Made by a program: the position numbers and the translations under genes. Below are positions 19,901 through 34,900 of a stretch of 64,000 nucleotides of DNA, one piece after another. The notes beneath the pieces are model-generated. The model ran no database searches, was not told the DNA's origin, and was given only the letters and a program-made list of their open reading frames with translations. The stretch spans positions 62,001 through 126,000 of the forward strand of contig JBGCET010000032.1 of NCBI GenBank assembly GCA_045106555.1, given 5' to 3'. Origin of the DNA: JANQOZ01 sp045106555 (lineage in GTDB: Bacteria > Pseudomonadota > Gammaproteobacteria > Xanthomonadales > SZUA-38). Position 1 is the stretch's first letter. Every line of letters starts with the position of its first letter.

Positions 19901-22900
19901 TCATCGATAGACGTTTCGATCTTCAGGACGTGGTGGCTGCCATAGAATACTCGGAAACCGGGCGGGCCCGGGGCAAAATTATCGTGAATGTTGCTGGCGG
20001 CAATAATTAGTCGTTGTCGCTACGCGGTCTCGGGTTGGAATTTTCGAAGACCCATGGTGATCAAACTGACGACAACCAACATCCCAATGAGCAGGGTCAG
20101 CGCTGGAAGATAACTTTCATCGGCTACCCGCCTGACGCCAAGAAACTTAATCCCTGCGGCGCCAGCCAGCGAATCCACCATGGTGAATACACCCAGTATT
20201 CGGCCGTAGGAAGGTCCGGCAAAAAATTCAGCAAGCACCAGCTGAATGGCGGAAAACGCGCCGGCAAACCCCACCCCATAGACCATGGCGTAGCCGAAAA
20301 GCGTCAGGCTGTTGGTGGGGTCTACGGAGCGTAGTACCACCAGTCCCAAAAGCAGGTTGATGATGGATGCCAACAAAATCCAAATCTTGTTAAAGCGATC
20401 ACCCAGATAACCGAACAGCACCTTGCCGACGATTGCGCTCCAGAAAAACACGCTGAAAATTAATGGCAGTTGAGAGCGGTCTACGCCCAGATCTTGGCCG
20501 AGAAAAATGGATTGGTGATTCAATATGCCCACGATGCAAAACCACAACGCCGCAGTGGCGATCATCAATAAATAAAACGCCGGCATCTTGATGGCCTGCC
20601 TTAACGTAGACACCGCAGCCTTTCGCGCTGACGGCCTGGCAGCATGAGCAGCGTTGTCTGATTTGGCAGGCGTCTCGGGTGGGTGATTGCGGATGAGCAG
20701 AAGCCCCAACACCATCATGACGGCGCCGACGCTGGTGATGAGGGTAATGGCCTCGCGCCATCCTTCGGCCTCCAGGGTGTTTCTGGCCAGCAGCGGAAAC
20801 AGGGCGCCACCCAGGCTGGATGCCATCAAAAATATGCCAACCGCCAGACCGCGTTTTTCCACAAACCAGCGAGACAAAATCAACATGCTGGCCACCAGTC
20901 CGCAGCCGGCTAAGCCCACCGAGCAGGTGAGATAAATCCACAGCATATGGTTGAACTCGGAAATGTGTGCGTAAAAACCCAGCGGAATGATAATCAGGGC
21001 GACCCCGGCCAACATGATTCGCCGCGCCGGATAACGATCACAGGCAGCGCCGAGTATGGGGGTTAGCAGTGCGGTCAGCAGTAGAAAGTAAGCCGCTGGA
21101 CGGGTGACCTGCTCTTCGTTCCAGCCAAACTCCAGGGTGAGTTCAGGGTAGAGCAAAGGCAGCGTGTTAAGCAGTATCCCATTGGTGGCCATGTACACCA
21201 GAAACAGTCCAGCGAGTACGAACCAGCTGTAGTCAATTTTCTTCACTGGGGACTCTCCATTTTTTTGCGTGCTGCACGAGGTGTCTCCGGAATATGGCAA
21301 ACCACCTGCAACGTTTCCTGCTCAATGCTAATTTCATCACCGTGGCGGATTTTTCGTCGCTTGCGGGTTTCTACCTCACCGTTAACGCTGACCAACCCTT
21401 CTGCGATCACCATTTTTGCCTCACCTCCGCTGCCCGTGGCGCCGCTAAGTTTAAGAATCTTAAACAATTCCACCGGTTGATGGGTGAGGGTTATTTCCTG
21501 AGTAGACAGAGCCAGGTTGCTCCCATGTTGGTTAGTTGATGGCGAATTTGTTGGGCCATTTGCATCCCTGCTTTTATAGACCGTTTGATCGACGGCACCG
21601 CTGTGTAATAGTGGCAGCCCATTGGCGTCAGCGCCAGTTATCATGTTCATTAACTAATCGGAATTCGGAGAAAAACCATGGCTGATCCTCGTCTGAGGCA
21701 AATGATAGAAAACCAACAGATGGTGGTGGCGCCAGGAGTGTTCGACATGATGGCGGCGCATATCGCCAATCGGGTTGGGTTTGACGCCGTTTATGCGTCG
21801 GGCTACTGGCTCACCGCCTCCTACCTGGGCATACCTGATGCGGGGATCGCTACATTCACCGACATGCTTAACCGCGTCACCCGTTTATGCGAAATCAGCG
21901 AAGCACCGGTTGTTGCTGATGCTGATACGGGATACGGCGGCCTGTTGAATCTGCACCACACGGTGAAGGGTTATGAGAAGGCCGGTGTGTCCGGGTTTCA
22001 ATTTGAGGACCAAGTATTTCCGAAAAAATGCGGCCACACCAAAAACCGCATGGTGATACCGGTGGAGGAAATGTGTGACAAGGTGAAGGTCGCGGTGGAT
22101 GCCCGTAGCGATGAAAACATGCTGCTGATTGCGCGCACCGACGCGCGCACGGACTACGGCTTTGATGTGGCAATTGAGCGAGCCCAGGCCTTTGCCGAGG
22201 CGGGCGCGGACCTGGTTTTTGTTGAGGCTCTGGAGTCTGAAGACGAGATGCGGCGGGCGACTGCTGCGATTGGACATCCCATGATGGCGAATATGGCTGA
22301 TGGCGGTCATACCCCAATCTTCGCGGGCGATCAGCTCAAAGATATGGGGTTTTCGCTGGCGATTTTTCCCGCAATAACGGCGCTGTCAGCGATGGCGGCA
22401 GTGGAGTCTTCCCTTCAACACATTAAGGCTACAGGGACCAGTCAGGGGTCACCGGTGGCGCGTTTTGATTTTCAGGAGATGTGTTCGTTGCTGGGGTTTG
22501 AGGATGTTTGGGCGTTCGAAAAAAAATGGGGGGTGGGGCATCGGTCTGACGACTGACTTGGGGGAGTAGCACGGCCTTGGGCGAGATAGGGTGTTTGAAG
22601 GACTGGCTCCCTGCAGTCCGCTTCACTTCCTTCAAACACCCTATCTCGCCCAAGGCCTTGGCTCGCGCGACTGCCGTCACACCAATACGTAAATTGTTGT
22701 GGGCAGGCTCAGTCCGATTTTGTTAGCCCAGGCCGCTGAGTTCTCGGGACAGTAGCGAGGCGTCGCCCAGGTTGAGTTCAACCAGGCGTTTTAAATGGAC
22801 AAAGCTGTCCATGTCGATTTTTTGGCAGATGAAACCAATCCGGTCGCCGGCGATGTGGGCGACGCTGACGGACATGCTGATGATGACACTGCCTTCCAGT

Positions 22901-25900
22901 TTGATTTCTATGCGGAAAAAATCGCCGTCCTTGCCGGCCCACTCATCTGGCCGTTTCAGCAACGCACCCTTCAACGATACGTCAATCAGTTCGCTCTCCC
23001 AGGCTTGAGACCCGGAATACAGATGCACTTTGGCGTCGACGTTGAATCGGGAAAATTGTCGGCGTTCGGAGCCGGTTTGGTTGGCCTCAGTCACGATGAA
23101 GCAACATTCCAAGAGTCGTTAAGGGAGACGAGCGAGCTTAACTTTCCGAATCATCAGATACAACTGCACCCTCGGGCGGTGCTCCGCGCACCTCAACGCT
23201 TTTGATCACGTTGTCATGTAATGCGGTTATGGTGAAGTTGAGACCATCGATCTGTACTTCGGTTCCGGGCTCGGGAATGACTCCCAGGCTTTCCTGCAGC
23301 AGACCATTGATTGTGCGAGCGCCATCGGTTGGCAGAGACCACCCCAGTCGTCGGTTCAGGGAACGAACGTTTTCCCCGCCGTCGATCAACAAGGTGCCGT
23401 CCCGCCGCCGTGTGAGGCGGCGTATGCGGGTTCTCGGCTCGGTGGTAAATTCGCCGACAATTTCTTCCAAAATGTCATCTAGCGTAATTAGCCCTTGGAT
23501 ATCACCGTATTCATCCACCACTAGGCCAAGGCGGCGTTCACGGGCCTGAAATTCCAGCAGCTGTTGGGTCAGGTTTGTGGTTTCCGGGACGAAATAAGGT
23601 TTGCGTACCAGGCTGCGTAGCGCCGCCAGGTCAAGGGTTCCGGCCGCCAGACGATTGACGACAGTGCGGACATGAAGCACTCCGGTAATCTCTTCAAAAT
23701 CGCCTTCAATGACCGGCAGGCGGGTGTAAAAGCTATTGCGAATTTGATCGACAATGTGGCCCCAGTCGTCTTTCAGGTCCAGGCAAACCATGTCATTTCT
23801 GGGCACCATGGCGTCTGATACGTTGGCTTGCTCCAGGTCCAGAATGTTCAGCAGCATGGCCCGATAGCTGCCGGTCGCGCGAGCACTGGAGTCGCTGAGC
23901 ATGGTTCGCAGCTCATCGCGACTGAGCTGGTCAGAGCGGCTCATGGTGGTGACCCCAAACAGCTTAAGCAAACCGTTTGCAGCCCAGTTGGTGAGGGCCA
24001 CAAAAGGATAAAAGATTCGCAGCAGCCAGCTGAGCGGCGCGGAGGCCGGGTAGGCCAGGCTCTCAGGGTGAATAGCGGCCCAGGTTTTTGGTGCGACTTC
24101 CGCGAAGATCAGCACCAAGGGGGTGAAAACAAAAGGGGCAACGATGGGTCCCAGGTCTCCGTACAGACGAATCCCGATCACTGTGGCCAGGCTTGCAGCG
24201 CTGATGTTGACCAGGTTGTTGCCGAGTAAAATGATACCAATCAACCGATCCGGTTGAGCCAGCAACTTGGCAGTTCTTGCTGCCTTTTTATCGCCTTCGC
24301 TCGCAAGATGGCGCAGACGGTAGCGATTAACCGCCATGAGCGCAGTTTCGGAACTGGAGAAAAAGGCCGATAGCAAAACCAGCACGCCGAGGCTGATTAC
24401 CAGATAGAGCAGGGGGATTTCGTCCAAGGTCAGTGGCGCGCGGTCAGGCGACGCGCTTAAGAATCAGTTCCAGCACTAGTTTGCTCCCGAAGTAGGCCAG
24501 AAGCAGTGCCGCGCCCCCCGCCAGAGTTAGCCGTACCGCTGTGCGCCCTCGCCAACCAAATTTCCATCGGCCCCACAATAAAAGTCCAAAGACGATCCAG
24601 GCGCAGATGGACAACACGGTTTTGTGAATCAGGTGCTGGGCCAGCATGTCCTCTACAAACAGCATGCCGGATACCAGGGCCAGGGTCAGCAGCAGAAAGC
24701 CCATGAATATGACCTGAAACAATAGCTGTTCCATACGCTGAAGCGGCGGAAGGTTGTTGAATATTCTTAAGCCGCTGGCGCCGCGGAGCGCGCGGTCTTG
24801 TAGAAGGATGATTACGGCCTGGGCGGCCGCAACGCTGAGCAGGGCGAACGCCAGTACCGACAATGCGGCGTGAACGTTGATTTGCCAGCCAAGTTCTCGC
24901 AGCACTACCACTTTGACGCCCCACATGAGCTGCAGAGACACACACAATGCCGCCATGGGAAACAGGATTAAGCCCAGATTCAGCACGGGCCTGACGAAGG
25001 TGCCGGCAAGCACCATTACCACCGCCAGCCAGGCAGCGGCTGACAGCATGTAAAAGAACCCGAGGTTAAGCTGGCCCTGGGCACCGCCCAGGATCCACAG
25101 CAGGCCGCCATGGCACAGCGCGGCTGCAGCGATCGCTGCCAGAAGCACGCTGCGATGGGCATCCTGGCTGGGCGCGCGGATTCGCATCAGCGCCAATGTG
25201 GCACCTACTAGGTAAAGAAAAATGCTGGGCAGACCAGCGATCACCGGACTCATGGGCGAATCATCGCACAAATTGGGCCTGTGATGGCTGCGTCAGAAGC
25301 TTATAATGCCGTCCCCCGATGGTATTTGGATCGAGAGTCATGTTTCAGTCGTTATCAGATCGCCTGGCAGCCACGCTTAAACAGGTGCGCGGGCAAGGGC
25401 GAATTACTGAAGAAAATATCAGTCAATCGCTGAGAGATGTTCGGATTGCTTTGCTGGAGGCTGATGTGGCCCTGCCGGTGGTCAGTCAGTTTGTGGCTCA
25501 GGTAAAACAGCGTGCTCTGGGACAGGAGGTGTTGCAGTCCATCAGCCCTGACCAAGCATTTGTCAAAGTGGTGCAGGACGAACTGACCGCAATATTAGGT
25601 GGAGAACATACTGAACTCAATTTGAAGGTTCAGCCGCCGGCGGTCATTTTGCTGGCGGGATTACAGGGTTCAGGTAAAACCACAACGACCGGCAAACTGG
25701 CGCGGCTGCTCAAAACTGAGCACGGCAAGAAGGTGATGGTTGTGAGCTGCGATGTCCATCGTCCTGCAGCGATCGATCAGTTACAGACCCTTGCGGCCCA
25801 GGAACAGGTGACGTTTCATCCTTCCAGCACCAGCCAGAAAGCAGAGGTTATTGCGAGAGAAGCCCTGGCAGCGGCGAAAAAGCAGTTTATGGACGTGCTG

Positions 25901-28900
25901 CTGGTGGACACTGCGGGTCGTCTGGCCATTGACGAAGAACTGATGGCGGAGGTGCAGCGAATTTCGCGCACAGTTAATCCCGCTGAAACGCTGTTTGTTG
26001 TCGACGCCATGACTGGTCAGGACGCTGCGGCCACCGCTAAAGCGTTTCATGACACTCTGGCCATCACCGGCGTTGTGTTGACCAAGGTGGACGGCGATGC
26101 CCGAGGCGGTGCCGCGCTGTCGGTTAGGCAGGTCACGGGGCAGCCTGTGAAATTCATGGGCGTCGGCGAGAAAAGTGATGCCCTTCAGGCATTTCATCCA
26201 GAACGAATTGCGTCACGCATTCTCGGGATGGGAGATGTACTGACGCTGGTGGAAGAGGCCCAGCGGAAAGTCGATACGAAAAAAGCGGAACAGCTGGCGC
26301 GGAAAGTTAGCAAAGGCAAGCGCTTCAGTCTGGAGGATTTTCGTGATCAGCTGGAACAAATGCAGAATATGGGGGGTATGACCTCCATGATGGATAAACT
26401 GCCCGGGATGGGCCAGGTTCCTGATGCCGTGAAGGCCAAAGTTGACGATCGAGATACCGTGCGCATGATCGCTATGATCAATTCCATGACGGTGCAGGAG
26501 CGTCAGTTTCCCGACTTAATGAACAAGGGTTCCAGGAAACGTCGAGTGGCCAATGGCTCCGGCACATCAATTCAGGATCTCAACAAGCTGTTGAAGCAGT
26601 TTAACCAGATGCAGCGGATGATGAAGAAGTTTGGCAAAGGGGGCATGAAGGGGCTGATGAAAAAGCTGAAAGGCAGAATGCCACCTGGAGGAATGCCCCC
26701 CGGCTTTCCGGGGGGGTAGTCCACTGTCTTCGAACATATTTGTTGAGCATGACTCAAACCCCTTTATTTCATGGCGCTTTGATGTAAAATGGCGCGCTTT
26801 TGTTCGCGCAGATGGCTAATACTGGCCGATGCAGCAGGGATAAACCAATGGTAAAGATCAGATTGTCACGCGGTGGCGCTAAGAAGCGACCGTTTTATCA
26901 CGTAGTAGTGACCGACGAACGCAACAAGCGAGACGGCCGTTACATTGAGCGATTGGGATTTTTTAATCCGGTGGCCAAAGGGCAGGAAGTTCGCCTGCAG
27001 CTGAATGAAGAGCGCATCAAGCACTGGGTGGGTGTTGGTGCACAGCTTTCTGACCGAGTACGCTCTCTGATGAAGCAGGCAGCCGACGGCGAGGCGGCGA
27101 AGGCCGCCTAAGCAGGGCGCGTCTGCCCGTGTTTATGCGAAATTGATCCGAACTCGCCGGAACGGGAGGTCAGGGTGGATTCCCGCGTAACGCTGGGGCG
27201 TGTCGTTGATCATCACGGCCTCAAGGGTTGGTTGAAAGTTCATTCTTTCACCGAACCACGGGACGGATTGTTCGACTACAAGAAAATTAATATCGGCGAT
27301 TCCTCGTCACTTGAGTTTGAATTCCAGGTGAAAGGAAAAATACTGATGTTGCGTCCCGCAGGCTCGGACTGCCGTGAAACGTCAGAACCCTGGCTCGGTC
27401 AGGATATCTGGTTGGAGCGGGATGCAATGCCGGCAACAGAGCCAGGAGAGTATTACTGGCATGACCTTCAGGGGTGCACAGTCAGCAACCTGAACGGAGT
27501 CAAGCTGGGAAAAGTAGCGCGAATGATTGCCACTGGGGCAAATGACGTAATTGTTGTACAGGGAACCGAGGAAATCTTGATTCCTTTTGTACAGCCTCAA
27601 GTGGTGGTAGCTGTGGACATCACGGCAGGTGAAATTACCGTGGACTGGGATCCGTCCGACATCTAGCCCGCGTTCGGCAGCAAAGGATGGAGACAGCTTG
27701 CCATGCAGATTGATGTGGTCACGCTGTTTCCGGGTGAATTTCGCCAATGTTTGGACATCGGCGTGACGGGTCGTGCAATGCGGGAAGGCATTGCCAGTGT
27801 GACCACCTGGAACCCCAGGGATTTTGCCAAAGATAGTCGGGGCACGGTGGATGATCGTCCCTTCGGCGGCGGTCCTGGCATGTTAATGACCGCGCCGGTG
27901 CTGAATCGTTGTTTGGACGCCGTGCTGGATAAGCGTTCAAAGGACGAGCGTTGCAGTAAAATACGGTACCTGAGTCCCCAGGGGCAGCAGGTCACTCAGG
28001 CCACGCTTCAGTGCTGGTCGCAACAGCCCGATCATATTTGGCTGTGTGGCCGGTACGAGGGTATTGATGAGCGCTTGCTGAGCAGGCACGACATCGAACA
28101 ATGGTCGCTGGGAGACTTTGTTCTCAGCGGTGGAGAACTGGCGGCAGCGGCGGTCATCGACGGGGTGGTCAGGCTGTTGCCAGGCGCACTGGGTCATGCT
28201 CAGTCTGCTGATCAGGACTCTTTCAGCGAGGGGTTGCTGGATTGCCCGCATTTTACGCGGCCAGAACAATTTGACGGGTGCAGCGTGCCCCAGGTATTGC
28301 GGTCGGGAGATCACGGTGCCATCGCACGCTGGCGACTGAAGCAGTCGCTGGGCGTAACCTGGCTGAAGCGGCCAGAATTGATTAATCGACGGGGTTTGTC
28401 TTGCGATGAGGCGGCGCTGTTGGAAGAATTTTTAGACGAGCGGCACGCAGGTGCCCGGAACCAGAGAGAAATGTGATGAGCAACATCATCAAACAGCTGG
28501 AAGAAGAACAGATGGAGCGAAAGCTCCCGGATTTTGGCCCCGGGGACACCGTGGTTGTGAGCGTCAAAGTGGTTGAGGGTAGTCGTGAGCGCCTTCAAGC
28601 CTTCGAGGGAACCGTCATTGCTCTGCGCAATCGTGGTTTGAACTCAGCGTTCACCGTTCGCAAAATTTCCCACGGTGAGGGGGTTGAGCGGGTCTTCCAG
28701 ACCTACAGCCCGCAGATCGACTCGGTCGTCGTGAAGCGACGCGGTCGTGTCCGCCGCGCCAAGCTTTACTACCTGCGAGGTCGTGAGGGTAAAGCCGCTA
28801 GAATCCGCGAGAAGCTCGCCCGACGCTAAGGCGTCGTACCGTTGCCCTCGGGCACAAAAAGCCCGGCCTGTGCCGGGTTTTTTTGTGGACGCTTGAAAAA

Positions 28901-31900
28901 TGCGGAAAAAGCGCCCACCTGCCTGACATCCCTTAACGAATAGCAAATGCCATGACTGAAACTGCCCAGCCTGAACAACATGAATTCCAGGCCGAAGTGC
29001 GCCAGGTGCTGGACCTGATGGTCCATTCCCTTTATTCCAATAAAGAAATTTTCTTACGCGAACTGGTTTCCAATGCCTCTGATGCGCTGGATAAACTGCG
29101 CTTTGAGGCGGTTTCTGACGACAGCCTTTACGCTGGTGACAGCGAATTGGCCATCAATATTTCGTTTGATGCCGACAGCAAGACGCTGACCATCGCCGAC
29201 AACGGCATAGGCATGAGCCGTGATGAATTGATGGAAAACCTGGGGACCATCGCACGTTCGGGGACTAAAAAATTCCTCGATGCGCTTAGCGGTGATGCCC
29301 GCACAGACTCGAATCTGATTGGGCAGTTTGGCGTGGGTTTCTACTCAGCCTTTATTGTTGCCGATCAGGTGTCGGTAACCTCCAGTCGGGCCGGCACTGA
29401 TGAGGCCTGGCAGTGGGTTTCTGATGGCCAAGGAGCCTTCACCCTGGAACCTCTGGACGAGAGCAGCGGTCGCGGGACACAAGTGGTCCTCACGTTAAAA
29501 GAGGACGAGTCAGAGTTTCTGGCCGACTATCGGCTGCGTTCCCTGATTAGCAAATACTCAGATCACATCGCGTTCCCTATTCGTATGCCGAAGGTGGTGG
29601 CCGCGCCAGAAGTCGATGCAGAAGCTGACGCCGAAGAGGATATTGTTGATGTACCAGCAGAGCCGGAGTGGGAAGCGGTTAATCAGGCTTCCGCGCTTTG
29701 GTCTCGGTCCCGTCAAGACATTGAGGACGATGAGTACAAGAGCTTTTACAAGCATGTATCTAACGATTTCAATGACCCACTGAAATGGGCTCACAACCGG
29801 GTTGAGGGTAGTCAGTCATTCACCACGCTGCTGTACCTGCCAGAAAAGCCGCCGTTTGACCTGATGATGGGAAGGGAAGAGCGTCAGGGTCTCAAGCTCT
29901 ATGTTCGGCGTGTTTTCATTATGGACGCCGCCGAACAGCTATTGCCGACCTATCTGCGATTTGTTCGCGGCGTTGTGGATTCCGATGATCTTCCGTTAAA
30001 CGTGTCCAGAGAAATTTTGCAAGACAACGCGCTGGTTAAAAAGATTCGTGGCTCGGTGGTTAAGCGGGTCCTTGGAATGCTCGATCAGATCAGTGAAGAC
30101 ACCGACACCTATCAGGAATTTTGGAAGGGTTTTGGCGAGGTGCTGAAAGAAGGCGTAGTCGAAGATTTTTCCAATCAGGAAAAGCTGCTGAAACTGGCGC
30201 GATTCGCGTCAACCAGCAATAGCGATGCAGAGCCCACCACCAGCCTGGACGACTATCTTTCCCGCATGAGCGCGAGCCAGGACAAAATCTATTACGTCAC
30301 CGCCGACAGTCACCAGGCGGCTTTGAACAGCCCTCACCTGGAAGTGTTCCGCAAGCAGGGCATCGAAGTGCTCCTGATGTCGGATCGAGTGGATGAGTGG
30401 ATGATGGGCCATGTTCGCGAGTACGACGGCAAGCCTTTCCAGTCGGTGGCGAAGGGTGACCTTGACCTCTCCAACTTGGAAGACGAAGACACCAAAAAGC
30501 AGCGAGAAGAGAAAGCCAACGAAGCCGCGCCGTTGCTTGAACGTATGAAAAAGGCCCTGGAAGCACAGGTGGAAGAGGTCAAAATCAGTAGTCGCTTGAC
30601 CGACTCACCGTCCTGCATCGTGCTGGCTGAGAACGACATGGCGCTGCACATGCAGCAGCTGATGAAGCAGGCTGGACATGAAATGCCTGGGTCCAAACCG
30701 TCACTGGAAATCAATCCAGACCACCCGTTGGTTGAACGTGCCGCAGCGGTAGAGAATGATGAGGCGTTCGGCGCCTGGGCCCATTTGTTGTTTGATCAGG
30801 CTCTGCTGGCTGAAGGCGGACAGCTGGATGATCCTGCGGCCTATGTGAAACGGGTGAATCAACTGTTGACCGAGTCGCAAAGCTGACCGATTCGCTGCGT
30901 ATTGATCGATGGCTTTGGGCTGCCCGCCTGTATAAGACTCGCGGGCTGGCCAAAGCGGCCCTGGTGGGCGGTAAGGTGGACCTTAACGGACAACGTGCCA
31001 AGCCGGCTAAGTCGGTTCAGTTGGGCGATGTTATTCGAATGAGTCGCGGCGACGTTCGGTTGGAGCTTCAGGTTAATGGTCTCAGCGAACGCCGAGTAGG
31101 CGCAGCGCTGGCCGCTGAGTTATATACCGAAACTCCGGCCAGCCAAGAGGCTCGCCGGGAGGCAGAAGAACGGCGTCGGTCGCGGGATGACTCGGGCCGG
31201 CCCGACAAACGTGCTCGACGGCTGTTGAAAGCACTTAAGGGACACCGGTAAACCCCGTCGATCGGCCCGGCCGATTTCCTGTTGTTATGTTACTTGACGT
31301 AAGCACTCGGGACGTCAATCATCAAACCCTCGCGATCTCTTACACTCGGAGTGCTTGATACATGCACGAAACCACTGCCTTGATTACCAACGATGCCGTT
31401 GTTTTGGGCCTGTTAGCGCTGATCCTCGGGCTGGTGTTTCATACCAGCCATAGCAGCCATCGGTTTTGGAGGAAATTCTATGGCGTGGTGCCTGCTCTTT
31501 TGCTGTGTTACTTCATTCCGGCGATATTCAATACGCTGGGCGTCATCGACGGTGAAGCCTCACGGTTGTACTTTGTCGCCTCTCGTTACCTCCTGCCTGC
31601 AGCCCTGATACTGCTCACTCTGAGCATCGATTTGAAAGGTGTGCTGGGTTTAGGCCCTAAGGCGCTGATCATGTTTTTCACCGGCACCGTCGGCATCATG
31701 ATTGGCGGTCCATTGGCCTTGCTGGCGGTAGGCACGGTGTTTCCAGAGTTACTCCAGGCCGATGGACCGGAGGCGGTGTGGCGGGGAATGACCACCGTCG
31801 CGGGAAGTTGGATTGGCGGCGGCGCAAATCAGGCAGCCATGAAAGAAGTGTTTGAAGTGGGTAATGACGTCTTTTCCCAGATGGTGGCGGTGGACGTCAT

Positions 31901-34900
31901 TGTTGCCAACATCTGGATGGCGGTTCTGCTGATCATGGCTGGCAATCAGAAAAAGGTTGACGCTTTCTCTGGCGCCGATGACTCCAGTATCGATCGACTC
32001 AAGACCAAAATCGAAACCTATGAGGCTGAACACTCTCGCATCATTACCACCAAAGACCTGATGTTAATGGCAATGGTCGCCTTCACCGGCACCGGCATTG
32101 CCCACGCGTGCGCCGGATGGATTGCGCCAACGCTGGCGGAGAATGCGCCCTGGTTGAGCCGGTTTAGTTTAACCTCCACGTTCTTCTGGATTGTGGTGAT
32201 AGCTACCACCATTGGCTTGATCGTGTCCTTTACCAAGACTCGGCAGCTTGAAGATGCAGGCGCCTCAAAGCTGGGCTCGGCATTCGTCTATATTCTGGTC
32301 GCAACCATCGGCATGCATATGGATATTAAGGCGGTAGCCGAGGCGCCGCTGCTGTTCGCGGTAGGGTTAGTGTGGATCAGCTTTCACGCGATCTTGCTGT
32401 TGACGGTAGGTTATTTCATCAAAGCGCCGCTGTTCTTTATTGCTGTGGGCAGTCAGGCCAATGTCGGCGGCGCAGCCTCCGCTCCGGTGGTGGCGTCGGC
32501 TTTTCATCCGTCGCTGGCCCCTGTAGGCGTGCTGCTGGCGGTACTTGGCTACGCCCTGGGTACCTACGGGGCCTGGATTTGCGGTCAGATGATGCGGGTG
32601 GTCTCTGGCGGGTAGCAGCGGGTATGACAGGTAGCGCGACAACCTGTCCATCAACTAAGATACCGCGCCTGCGACCGTCTACACGGAGGCGCACCTAGAT
32701 GCCATTCAATCAGGAGCAACGAATGCGATTAATGCTGGGTTTTTTGTGTTTCATGGCGGCCGGCCTGGCCACCGGGCAGAGCACCAAAATGGCCGACGTG
32801 GCCCGCGAGGTAGTGCTGGATAACGGCATGCGCCTGGTGATGGTGCAACGGCCCGGTCAGCCCAATATTGCTGCCGGTTGGGTGGCCCACGTGGGCTCCG
32901 CCAATGAGCGGCCAGGCATTACCGGGATGTCCCACTTGTTTGAACACATGATGTTCAAAGGGTCTCCACGCATTGGTACTCGTGATGCCGCTTTGGACCG
33001 AGACATTCAGTCCGAGTTGGACCGAGTGCGGACGAAAATGTTTACCCTGGAACGTGGGTACCGCGAACAGGTTCGTCTGGGTGAGGGCGAGTCCATTACC
33101 GATCCAGCGCTCAAAACCGACGCAATGACTGAGCTGCAGGAACAGTTCGACGCTTTGGTCGAACGCCAGCGCGACAACATGGTCAAAGACGAATTTGACC
33201 AGGTGTATACCGAAGCCGGCGCCAGCGGTATGAACGCGTTTACCAATCGGGATATGACGGTGTACTTCATCCGCGTTCCTCGCAACAAACTTGAACTTTG
33301 GTTCTGGATGGAAAGCGAGCGTTTGGCGCAGCCTGTGTTCCGGGAATTTTATTCAGAACGGGATGTGGTGTTTGAAGAGAGACGCATGCGCACCGATTCC
33401 ACGCCAACGGGTGCTCAGGACGAAGTGTTTAAGTCTTTGATGTGGCGCGGCCATCCCTACGGCTGGCCTGTTGTGGGTTGGCCCAGCGATATCGCCGCCA
33501 TCACCCGAACCCAGGCTGAAGCCTACTTTGATCTTTACTACGCACCGGCCAACATCACGCTGGCCATTGTGGGCGACTTCGATGAAGCTCAGGCCATCAG
33601 CTGGGCGGAAAGTTATTTTGGTCGCATTCCGGCGGGTCGAGATAATCCACCGGATGTGGTGACTCTGGCCATGCCTCAATTGGGACCACTGACCTATCGC
33701 GCCGAAGTCGACGCGCCGCCATCCGCGACCGTGTCGTGGCGCACCACAGCCTTTACCGGTGTGGACGACGGCCCCCTGCAGGTGCTGTCCAGTGTACTCA
33801 GCGGAAAGACCGGCAGGCTCTACAAACGCCTGGTGCTGGGTGACCAAATCGCTACCAGCGCTGGCGCAACCGCCAACAGTGAAAAATATGACGGCACGTT
33901 TTCGGTCTATGCCCAGGGCAAACAGGGTGTGTCCCCAGACCAGCTGCAGGCTGTGCTGATGGAGGAGGTGGCGAAAATTGCCGACGGAGGCATCACTGAT
34001 TACGAACTGCAGAAGGTGAAAAATCAGCTAGCCGCCGACAAATACCGTCGTCTCGAAGACCCATTTTTCCTGCTGATTCAGTTGCTGTACTACGACGGAC
34101 TGAAGGACTGGCGCACCATGGATAGCTCCTACGAGGCGGTTGAAATGGTTACCGCCGAGCAGGTTAAGAACGTGGCCGAACGCCACTTGCTGGCGGAAAC
34201 GGCGGCCAGCAAACTTTACGACAGAAAAGCTGATGCTGAGCCTGAGGATCCGGAGCTGGCCGGGTTTGACGCGGCAACCCAAGCCCAGGTAAAGGGCATG
34301 TTGGGCCAAATGGCCGGCGCCAACGCAGAGCAGCTCGGTCAGGGGTTAGCCCAGCTGGAACAGATGCGTGGACAGGTTCCGCCTGACGCTCAGCCTGCAA
34401 TTGACTATCTGATTAAGCGGGTCACCGCCATGCTGGAGGAAGCCAAGTGATGACTCTGATGAACACCTACCGACGATCAGCAGCTCTTATCCTCGCCTTG
34501 GCGGCGTTGGTGACCGCAAGCGGTTGCGCTACCCAGGGGGCGGTCAATCATCCGGACCAGCTAACGTTCGCAGAGCGGACCTTAACCTTTTTGGACAGAG
34601 CAGATTACCGCCACGAGTTGCCTCAGGGCGATGTGCTCTTCGTGGTAACCGATCGCGCCTTACCTCTGGTTAAGGTTCAGATTTACTCCCGCGCTGGAAG
34701 CTACCTGTTGCAGGACTTACCGGCCGGCAGTGGCGGAATGACTGCCGCGCTTCTGCGTGACGGCGGCGCTGGCGACCTGAGTCCCGAAGAACTGGACGAG
34801 CGATTGGACTTTCTGGCTAGCAGCGTAGGCTTTTCCATCGGTAGCACCGGTTCTGAAGTGTCTATCAATAGTTTGACCAGCAACTTCGAGGAATCGCTGG